Below, one piece after another: positions 1-4,660 of a DNA stretch of 21,859 bases. The DNA is taken from positions 1-21,859 of the forward strand of contig CAAGLC010000043.1 in assembly GCA_900770685.1 (NCBI GenBank), given 5' to 3'. Under the pieces are notes generated by a model. That model was not told the DNA's origin and ran no database searches. It saw only the letters and a list, made by a program, of their open reading frames with translations. The first letter of the stretch is position 1. Every line of letters starts with the position of its first letter. The DNA comes from Clostridia bacterium (GTDB lineage: Bacteria; Bacillota; Clostridia; Christensenellales; Borkfalkiaceae). The position numbers and the translations under genes were made by a program.

Positions 1-93
1 TAAAATAAAGAAAGTAAAACAATGGATATTGGGTAAGGACGTAAGCGTTCGCAAGCAAAGTATCTCAGCTCAATAAGTTTTATTCAATACAAA

Positions 94-118
94 ATGCTTC
101 CTTAGTTAAATGGATATA
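94..118 (+). repeat. 25-bp direct repeat, copy 1 (tRNA-Arg 5'-like)
   Basis: This block is identical base for base to 232-256, 138 bp downstream. Its second half matches the D-arm region of the tRNA-Arg gene at 463-478 with one substitution (T for C at the base before GGATATA). After this copy the sequence no longer resembles a tRNA. It instead contains small hairpins (115-ish to 150) enclosed by AATGGATA at 109-116 and TATCCATT at 173-180. Confidence 0.75.
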
Positions 119-231
119 TTGTGCTGTGCACAATGGCGTTCGCGTATTTCATACGCTCGGCTAAACAAGTTCTATCCATTAAAAACTAATCACTTGCAAA
201 AACAGTGTTGGTAAACCAATTTAATACTCAT

Positions 232-256
232 ATGCTTCCTTAGTTAAATGGATATA
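232..256 (+). repeat. 25-bp direct repeat, copy 2 (tRNA-Arg 5'-like)
   Basis: Second copy of the repeat at 94-118. Here the tRNA likeness continues on through the anticodon arm to 274. The copy is also half of an inverted repeat: ATGGATATA at 248-256 is mirrored by TATATCCAT at 280-288. Confidence 0.75.
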
Positions 257-274
257 ACAAGCCCCTCCTAAGGG
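241..274 (+). pseudogene. tRNA-Arg fragment (D arm plus anticodon arm only)
   Basis: The 34 bases match 463-496 of the intact tRNA-Arg with two substitutions and keep the CCT anticodon and the CCC/GGG anticodon stem. The likeness stops right after the anticodon stem, at the place where the element downstream has its crossover core. The T arm and acceptor 3' strand are replaced by unrelated sequence. It cannot fold as a tRNA. The simplest reading is a 5' half left by an earlier recombination at a tRNA-Arg gene. Confidence 0.6.
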
Positions 275-365
275 AGTGCTATATCCATAACGAAATGCAA
301 AATATTAGGCATTTTTAAGGGAAAAACCCCCTAAATATCGTATTTTTAAGGGGTAGCAAAAAAAC

Positions 366-389
366 GAGTATAGTTTTGAGTATAGTTTT
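366..389 (+). repeat. Tandem 12-bp repeat with AGTATAG motif
   Basis: GAGTATAGTTTT occurs twice in a row (366-377, 378-389). The heptamer AGTATAG is shared with paired sites inside the integrated element (minus orientation at 611 and 622; plus orientation at 3285 and 3296). Spacing of about one helical turn suits protein binding on one DNA face. Likely an integrase arm-type site; this is inference. Confidence 0.5.
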
Positions 390-455
390 TCAATAATTTG
401 TATTGACGACTAACTTTCAAAATGAACACTAAAATTTAATAAGAAAAGGCGTTAT

Positions 456-530
456 GTCCTCATAGTTAAACGGATATAATAAGCCCCTCCTAAGGGCTAG
501 TTCGGGGTTCGATTCCCTGTGGGGACGCCA
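456..530 (+). tRNA. tRNA-Arg (anticodon CCT), CCA encoded
   Basis: The 75 bases fold as a complete cloverleaf. The acceptor stem GTCCTCA pairs with TGGGGAC. The D stem is GTTA with TAAT. The anticodon stem AGCCC/GGGCT (482-486, 494-498) closes loop CTCCTAA with anticodon CCT at 489-491. The T stem CGGGG/CCCTG closes loop TTCGATT. A discriminator G and an encoded CCA follow. It reads AGG codons. The 3' part from 487 onward is probably supplied by the integrated element, since a second 3' half lies at 3446-3485. Confidence 0.96.
487..502. repeat. Left attachment core of integrated element (attL)
   Basis: The 16-bp sequence ctcctaagggctagtt starts in the anticodon loop of the tRNA-Arg and is repeated exactly at 3446-3461. 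Tyrosine recombinases commonly cross over in the anticodon or T loop of tRNA genes, and the core here includes the anticodon-stem dyad. The recombinase gene at 1343-2761 lies between the two copies. Confidence 0.75.
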
Positions 531-531
531 T

Positions 532-557
532 AGACCACAATATATTGTGGTCTTTTT
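532..557 (+). terminator. Rho-independent terminator of tRNA-Arg
   Basis: The arms AGACCACAAT (532-541) and ATTGTGGTCT (544-553) pair perfectly over 10 bp and are followed by a T run to 557. It starts two bases after the encoded CCA. Confidence 0.9.
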
Positions 558-610
558 CTTTTATTTTTCTATATTTTGTGGTTGAGTTTTTGCCACGAAC
601 AACGAACTAA

Positions 611-632
611 CTATACTAATTCTATACTAATT
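611..632. repeat. Tandem 11-bp repeat, candidate integrase arm sites (left end)
   Basis: CTATACTAATT occurs twice without a gap (611-621, 622-632). Read on the minus strand this is the AGTATAG heptamer seen at 367, 379, 3285 and 3296. It lies about 110 bp inside the left core, a usual position for arm sites of a tyrosine recombinase. Confidence 0.5.
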
Positions 633-651
633 TCAAAACGCTAAATCTCTT

Positions 652-1095
652 TTATTTCCTAACTTTTTTACGCTTTAATCTTCTAATTTTATAGTCAGTT
701 TTTTCAAAAAATTCCGTGATAACTTGTTCGAGCTGGATATAATTTATAATCCATCTATTCCCATAGTGATAGGCAAATACACGCTTATCTTTGATACAAC
801 GCTCTACAGTATGTTTATCAATCATCTGCCCGAAACGTTTGTGAGTGTTATTCCATATCCTTACGCATTGACGGATATTTCTCATTTTAGGCAATTCATA
901 GTGTTTCTTCATTTTACGAGGGTTTATTTTATCCATAAACGGCTTAATTTCTATTAGCCAAGCCTTCTCGTGGATTTCCATATAAATGTTATTATCAAGG
1001 CAGAATTTACGGCAATTAGGACGCCGTATAATCGTCTTTTCGTCCTCAGCGAGAAACATTCTTTGAAGTTCACCCGAAGTTACAAATCTTTTCAT
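652..1095 (-). CDS. Small basic protein with two excisionase-like winged-helix modules
   Basis: The 147-residue protein is strongly basic, with a tail rich in Lys and Arg (about 136-147). Two stretches follow the pattern of excisionase-type helix-turn-helix domains, with a recognition helix and then a wing ending in a W-hydrophobic strand: about residues 22-56 (...WLIEI) and 92-126 (...RWIINYI). The ATG overlaps the stop of the upstream 66-residue gene by ATGA, so the two are probably translationally coupled. The domain pattern is visible, but sequence identity to named Xis families cannot be checked here. Likely role: recombination directionality or a repressor of the element. Function is inferred. 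Confidence 0.6.
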   Translation of the reverse strand: MKRFVTSGELQRMFLAEDEKTIIRRPNCRKFCLDNNIYMEIHEKAWLIEIKPFMDKINPRKMKKHYELPKMRNIRQCVRIWNNTHKRFGQMIDKHTVERCIKDKRVFAYHYGNRWIINYIQLEQVITEFFEKTDYKIRRLKRKKVRK

Positions 1096-1292
1096 TTTAG
1101 TTCACCCCAAAAGAAAGCGTAAAGCTCGTCCATATTGACGAGCCATGCACTTCCGTATTTAATTTTAGTCAGTTTTCCAGTCCATATTAGATGCCGTATC
1201 ATACTGTAAGTTACGTTAAAATCTGCGTCTTGTTCTTTGATTTCCTTTACAGCATCATTGATATAGCGTAGTCGTGGTATGTAGTATTCCAT
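1092..1292 (-). CDS. Excisionase-like DNA-binding protein
   Basis: The 66-residue protein has one winged-helix pattern at about residues 27-60: a turn followed by a helix (SMIRHLIWTGKLT), then a strand with W50 and a C-terminal helix. Small proteins of this type next to a tyrosine recombinase usually act as excisionases that bend attachment-site DNA. The start is supported by GGAGG five bases upstream of the ATG (minus strand). It lies 50 bp downstream of the recombinase gene, beyond a hairpin at 1311-1339. Its stop overlaps the start of the 147-residue gene. Confidence 0.7.
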   Translation of the reverse strand: MEYYIPRLRYINDAVKEIKEQDADFNVTYSMIRHLIWTGKLTKIKYGSAWLVNMDELYAFFWGELK

Positions 1293-1310
1293 AAAACCTC
1301 CATAAAGGTA

Positions 1311-1339
1311 AAAGACCGAGAGTTTAACTCCCGGTCTTT
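1311..1339 (-). terminator. Hairpin terminator after the recombinase gene
   Basis: The arms AAAGACCG (1311-1318) and CGGTCTTT (1332-1339) pair over 8 bp and continue through GAGT/ACTC to a TTA loop, with one mismatch. The T run is short on both strands, so termination may be partial. It would set recombinase expression apart from the two small downstream genes. Confidence 0.6.
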
Positions 1340-1342
1340 CGA

Positions 1343-2761
1343 TTATGATAATTTGTCTAAAGCGGTCAACGCTTTTTCTTGTGTATCGGGGATAAAGTGG
1401 CTGTAAACCTGCAAAGTAACGGTTGAGTCACTATGTCCCATATAACGGCTAACGGTTTGTATGGGTACATTTTGCGATAACAATATACTGCAATATGTAT
1501 GTCTTAAACCGTGACAGCTAACGTGCTTAAAGCCGTTTTTCTTTTCGATAGCACTAAGCCAAGTTCCAAGCGTATGTGGATAAATCGGCAAACGATATAT
1601 ATTAGAAGCTATGTAATACTGATTTAGTTTTCTTGCAAAGTTAGTGTCTGCAATCTCAAACCATTTCCAGTATTGCCTTAAATCTTCAATTAACGCAGCA
1701 GGCATAGGCACGCTACGTTTTGATGTCTTGGATTTTGGCTCTTTCTCGTAAATTCCACGTTCACGAGAAGTCAATCTATTCCTATTAACATTTATAACGC
1801 CTTTATCAAAGTCAATATCAGACCAACGCAAACCGTTTATTTCGGCACTACGTAACCCACATAAAAGCATTATTTTAATGGGTATTTTCCTATAAATAAA
1901 TTCTTCCGGCAAGGCATTGAGCATTTTAATAAATTCTTGCGTTTCAACAAACGTAAACACTTCTTTTTCTTCAACAGGACGCAACGTTATATTGCCTGCG
2001 GAAGTTCCTATTTTCGTTGAACAAACGGGGTTTTTAGTAATCCACTCATATCTTACAGCCTCGTTGAAAAGTGTCCTTAAAATACGCCTATAACCTTTAA
2101 GAGTTTCGGGCGAATAAGGGTGACGCTCGGTAACATCTTCAAAATAGGTGTTAAAGCGTAAATTGTATTTGTCGCAAATTGCTTGAGCCGTAGCCAAAAG
2201 GATATTTTTACCCTCGTTATTCATTCCATACGAGGAACAGCGAGTGATAATCTTTTCACGGTCAAGCTCTCTAAAGCTAACATTATCGGGGAGTGGTTTC
2301 TTTAGCTTTGCGACGGGTTTTCCCCGTACATAGCCTTTTCCAAACGAATTTAAGAACAACTGAACGTCACGAACCTTTATATCCGAAATCGGTCTTTTGT
2401 CTAAAGCAACCGTTTTAAGATATTCGTTGAAAAGATTACAGACGTCAGTTGCCCGTAAATAGTAGTTGTGGGATTGGTGTGCGTTTATTGTCGCAATCCA
2501 TTCCTGAGCGAGCTGATAGAACGAAAGAACGCCCGTATGAACAAAAGCCATCTGGTCTTTGTAATCGGCTGCGATTTGTTCTTCCATATCCATAGCTAAT
2601 TTTTGAATTTTCTTCTTGAATTTAGCCTCTGTTAAGCCTTCTTCGTTGCGAAAGCTCTTTGGAAACAATTTAGGCTGTCCCGTCGCAGGATCTTTTCCGT
2701 ATATTTGAACACGTGCGACGAGAACGCCTTTTTTCGTTGTGCTGTACTTAATGTAAGCCAT
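1343..2761 (-). CDS. Tyrosine recombinase (phage/ICE-type integrase)
   Basis: Site-specific integrase that breaks and rejoins DNA through a covalent phosphotyrosine. Catalytic residues are visible: R304 (CGLRSAE), a lysine near 343-348, H417 and R420 (HGLRH), H443 (MGH) and nucleophile Y453 (QVYSHF). Residues 1-65 look like the beta-rich arm-binding domain that reads repeats outside the core. The core-binding SAM-like domain (about 75-245) holds an insertion near 150-215, which brings the length to 472 residues against roughly 380-400 for many relatives. AAAGGAGG lies five bases before the ATG on the minus strand. It is transcribed toward the tRNA-Arg site and is flanked by matching 16-bp cores. 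No frameshift or lost catalytic residue is seen, so it is probably active. Confidence 0.95.
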   Translation of the reverse strand: MAYIKYSTTKKGVLVARVQIYGKDPATGQPKLFPKSFRNEEGLTEAKFKKKIQKLAMDMEEQIAADYKDQMAFVHTGVLSFYQLAQEWIATINAHQSHNYYLRATDVCNLFNEYLKTVALDKRPISDIKVRDVQLFLNSFGKGYVRGKPVAKLKKPLPDNVSFRELDREKIITRCSSYGMNNEGKNILLATAQAICDKYNLRFNTYFEDVTERHPYSPETLKGYRRILRTLFNEAVRYEWITKNPVCSTKIGTSAGNITLRPVEEKEVFTFVETQEFIKMLNALPEEFIYRKIPIKIMLLCGLRSAEINGLRWSDIDFDKGVINVNRNRLTSRERGIYEKEPKSKTSKRSVPMPAALIEDLRQYWKWFEIADTNFARKLNQYYIASNIYRLPIYPHTLGTWLSAIEKKNGFKHVSCHGLRHTYCSILLSQNVPIQTVSRYMGHSDSTVTLQVYSHFIPDTQEKALTALDKLS

Positions 2762-2894
2762 TTTAACCTCCTTTAGATATTTTTCATAGAGATATAATCC
2801 AAGAGGCTAGCACTGTTCGGGTAATAGCATTTCTTCTTAAAATCCTTAATTGGAAAAGTCAACAAGAGAAGAAAATTAGTGCGTTGATATAAAA

Positions 2895-2924
2895 CAAAAA
2901 AGCCAAGCAATTTTACGCTTGACT
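2895..2924 (-). terminator. Minus-strand terminator upstream of the recombinase
   Basis: On the minus strand the arms AGTCAAGC (2924-2917) and GCTTGGCT (2908-2901) pair over 8 bp with one G:U, followed by a run of six T. No gene ends here, so it may insulate the recombinase from read-through or mark the end of a lost gene. Confidence 0.65.
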
Positions 2925-3076
2925 CTCTCTAATAAGGCTATTCGATTTTTCAGTGCTAATTTTAAGAATGCCATTGACTTTTTCGAGGACTGTGCTACGA
3001 TAACGGAGCGAAAGGGAAAAAACAAGGCTACGAATTATTTTATATAAAAAAGTTTCTCTCACCACCTCAAAACAGA

Positions 3077-3105
3077 TTGAAATAAGTGTTTGTATTTGAT
3101 ATAAT
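3077..3105 (+). promoter_or_regulatory. Sigma-A promoter with no clear gene
   Basis: TTGAAA (3077-3082), a 17-base spacer and a perfect TATAAT (3100-3105). Only an 18-codon frame without a ribosome binding site follows (about 3119-3175). The transcript may be non-coding, or the gene it once served may be lost. Confidence 0.6.
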
Positions 3106-3284
3106 AGAACTATAAAAAATGCAAACTATGTGGCATTCCTTAAAGGAAACAAACCAAATTTGTGTTGAGTTTTGAAAAATCTCAAACGTCAACTATACTT
3201 TTTTTCGGGTATAAAACACCCCTAAAAACACCCCAAAATTGACCTGATTTTAATAAAAAATTAAATCACTTTTCGGGCAAAAAA

Positions 3285-3302
3285 AGTATAGAAATAGTAT
3301 AG
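3285..3302 (+). repeat. Paired AGTATAG sites, candidate integrase arm sites (right end)
   Basis: AGTATAG occurs at 3285-3291 and 3296-3302, 11 bp apart, about 145-160 bp inside the right core. A single opposite-strand copy (CTATACT) is at 3193-3199. The second copy is followed by TTTTCAA, as at 379-393 outside the left end. Confidence 0.5.
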
Positions 3303-3445
3303 TTTTCAAATAAAAGTTATTGAAAAAACTCAAAAAACTTAGGATTTTGCAAAAAATTACTTAAAATAAATGCAAAAAAATGCTCAAAATGAACGATATT
3401 TAACGCTTTTTACATTAAAAAAGATATGTTCACAAAAAGGGCAAA

Positions 3446-3485
3446 CTCCTAAGGGCTAGTTGTGGGTTCGGTTCCCGCAGGGACG
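3446..3485 (+). pseudogene. tRNA-Arg 3' half (attR side)
   Basis: This segment carries the anticodon loop from CTCCTAA, the 3' anticodon stem, a T arm and most of an acceptor 3' strand, in the same order as 487-527 of the intact tRNA. The first 16 bases are identical (attachment core, 3446-3461). The T stem here is GTGGG/CCCGC, different from CGGGG/CCCTG in the intact gene but still fully paired. The acceptor strand is one base short and no CCA follows. It is best read as the host 3' half displaced by integration. Confidence 0.75.
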
Positions 3486-3521
3486 CGAAAGAGTCCGCAT
3501 AGGTGAGTCCATTGCTTGTTA

Positions 3522-3594
3522 ATTACTAATTTTTCAATTTAGATTGAATTGTTGATAGAACTTCTCAAGGTAGTTCTTTATATAGTTTAGTAAT
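3522..3594 (+). ncRNA. Possible three-way-junction RNA segment
   Basis: ATTACTAA (3522-3529) is complementary to TTAGTAAT (3587-3594). Between them lie two hairpins: TTCAAT/ATTGAA (3533-3538, 3543-3548) and AGAACT/AGTTCT (3557-3562, 3572-3577). A terminator follows at 3619. No promoter was identified, so whether it is expressed is unknown; it may be part of the former tRNA transcript. Confidence 0.3.
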
Positions 3595-3618
3595 ATGAAA
3601 AACGAATATTAGCAGAGG

Positions 3619-3643
3619 AAGACGACCATGACGTCGTCTTTTT
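3619..3643 (+). terminator. Rho-independent terminator right of the element
   Basis: AAGACGAC (3619-3626) pairs with GTCGTCTT (3633-3640) around loop CATGAC and is followed by T. It lies 134 bp past the tRNA 3' half and before the promoter of the phosphatase gene, so it may have ended the original tRNA transcript. Confidence 0.8.
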
Positions 3644-3657
3644 GTTTAATATCAGGT

Positions 3658-3686
3658 TTGCAATTTTTGTTAAAATATGGTAAAAT
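3658..3686 (+). promoter_or_regulatory. Promoter of the HAD phosphatase gene
   Basis: TTGCAA (3658-3663), a 17-base spacer and TAAAAT (3681-3686), 24 bp before the start codon of the gene at 3711. Confidence 0.65.
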
Positions 3687-3710
3687 ATATAGGATTTAAT
3701 AGGAGAAAAA

Positions 3711-4553
3711 ATGGTAAAAACGAATATGCAAAAAGACAAACGTCCTGTAGTGGCGATATGTTATGATTTTGATAAGACGTTATCGCCCGACGATATGCAA
3801 AACTATTCGCTAATTCCGGAAACAGGGAAAACGACAAAAGAATTCTGGGAGGAGTGTGATAGGATAGCTAAAGAAAACGAGATGGACTCGATTTTGGCGT
3901 ATATGTATAAAATAATTAAGGAAGGCGCGATTGAGTCGAACAATCTAAAACTAACGAGAAAAGCTTTTAATAAGCACGGAAAGACTATAAAACTCTTTAA
4001 TGGAGTGAGAACGTGGTTTAATAGAATAGAAAAAATTGCGAGCGAAAGGAACGTAGAAATCGAGCATTACGTAATTTCGGCGGGAATAAAAGAAATAATA
4101 GAAGGGACAAAGATAGCAAAAAACTTCAAAAAGATATTCGCGTCAACCTTTTATTACAACAAGAAAACCGAACTAGCGGAGTGGCCGGCGCAAGTTGTTA
4201 ATGCGACGACAAAGACGCAACATTTGTTTAGAATAAGTAAAAACGCCCTAGATTTGTCAGATGAAGTAAAAGTACATAAAGCAATTGGCGAAGATAAAAT
4301 AAGAATTCCTTTCACAAACATTATATATATAGGTGATAGTATAACCGACGTACCGGCAATGAAAATAGTAACCAAACAGGGTGGAACGTCAATAGGGGTG
4401 TACAATCCGGAGAATGGTCTAAATTCCAATTTAGAAGACTTAAAAAGGGATAAACGTATAAGTTATTTTGCTCCAGCGGATTACTCTAAGGGTAGCGAAA
4501 TAGAACGGATAATAACTGAAGTTGTTGACGGCGTAAGTAAAAAGACTTGTTAA
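3711..4553 (+). CDS. HAD-superfamily phosphatase
   Basis: Likely a Mg-dependent phosphomonoesterase of the haloacid dehalogenase superfamily. Motif I is at residues 17-24 (CYDFDKTL, nucleophile D19 and acid D21), motif II at S123 (VISAG), a candidate motif III lysine lies near 187-190, and motif IV is GDSITD (D209, D213). The helical insert between motifs I and II (about 30-100) acts as the cap and resembles the phosphoserine-phosphatase-like branch, but the substrate cannot be told. AGGAG lies six bases before the ATG. It has its own promoter, stands alone, and converges on the hydrogenase operon. It is the first host gene to the right of the tRNA-Arg insertion and looks intact. Cytosolic: no signal peptide or membrane segment is seen. 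Confidence 0.85.
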   Translation: MVKTNMQKDKRPVVAICYDFDKTLSPDDMQNYSLIPETGKTTKEFWEECDRIAKENEMDSILAYMYKIIKEGAIESNNLKLTRKAFNKHGKTIKLFNGVRTWFNRIEKIASERNVEIEHYVISAGIKEIIEGTKIAKNFKKIFASTFYYNKKTELAEWPAQVVNATTKTQHLFRISKNALDLSDEVKVHKAIGEDKIRIPFTNIIYIGDSITDVPAMKIVTKQGGTSIGVYNPENGLNSNLEDLKRDKRISYFAPADYSKGSEIERIITEVVDGVSKKTC

Positions 4554-4612
4554 AAGGGAAAATAAGGTTAGTGGCCTACTCATTGATAATAAAAAAAGCG
4601 AATAAAAGTAAA

Positions 4613-4644
4613 AAAAGCGTCCTCACAAAAGTGAGGACGCTTTT
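4613..4644. terminator. Bidirectional terminator between phosphatase gene and hydA
   Basis: A perfect 14-bp stem (4613-4626 with 4631-4644) closes an AAAA loop, with A runs before and T runs after, so it works on both strands. It ends both the phosphatase transcript and the hydCBA operon. Confidence 0.92.
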
Positions 4645-4660
4645 GGTTAGCGTAAAAATT

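Larger units (their letters stand above)
1..455. other. Non-coding tRNA-Arg upstream region rich in tRNA-derived repeats
   Basis: No reading frame with a ribosome binding site is visible. The stretch holds two copies of a 25-bp direct repeat (94-118 and 232-256), a partial tRNA-Arg copy (241-274), two inverted repeats (109-116 with 173-180; 248-256 with 280-288) and a tandem 12-bp repeat (366-377 and 378-389). A TTGACG box lies at 402-407, but no good -10 box sits at the right distance, so the promoter of the tRNA is not certain. The layout suggests debris from repeated integration next to the tRNA gene; that is inference. Confidence 0.6.
2762..3445. other. AT-rich non-coding part of the integrated element
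   Basis: No convincing gene was found in this stretch. It holds a minus-strand terminator-like hairpin (2895-2924), an orphan near-consensus promoter (3077-3105), a 5-bp stem-loop at about 3172-3188 and AGTATAG/CTATACT motifs (3193, 3285, 3296). A 32-codon minus-strand frame at 2876-2974 has no ribosome binding site and contains the terminator hairpin, so it was not accepted. Confidence 0.6.
487..3461. mobile_element. Minimal tRNA-Arg-integrated element, about 2.96 kb
   Basis: The segment lies between two identical 16-bp cores derived from tRNA-Arg. It contains one tyrosine recombinase gene and two excisionase-like winged-helix genes, all on the minus strand, plus about 680 bp of AT-rich non-coding DNA. 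No replication, transfer, phage structural, defence or resistance gene is visible. Paired AGTATAG motifs sit near both ends. It could be a minimal autonomous integrative element, a decayed remnant that lost its cargo, or a satellite using a helper. The boundaries are inferred from the repeats. Confidence 0.75.

Noticed and set aside
1..455. CRISPR-like array from the short direct repeats
   Set aside because: There are only two full copies, unequal inner sequences, clear tRNA origin and no cas genes.
2876..2974. Minus-strand 32-codon frame in the element, with a hydrophobic, basic product
   Set aside because: There is no ribosome binding site, and a terminator hairpin (2895-2924) lies within the frame.
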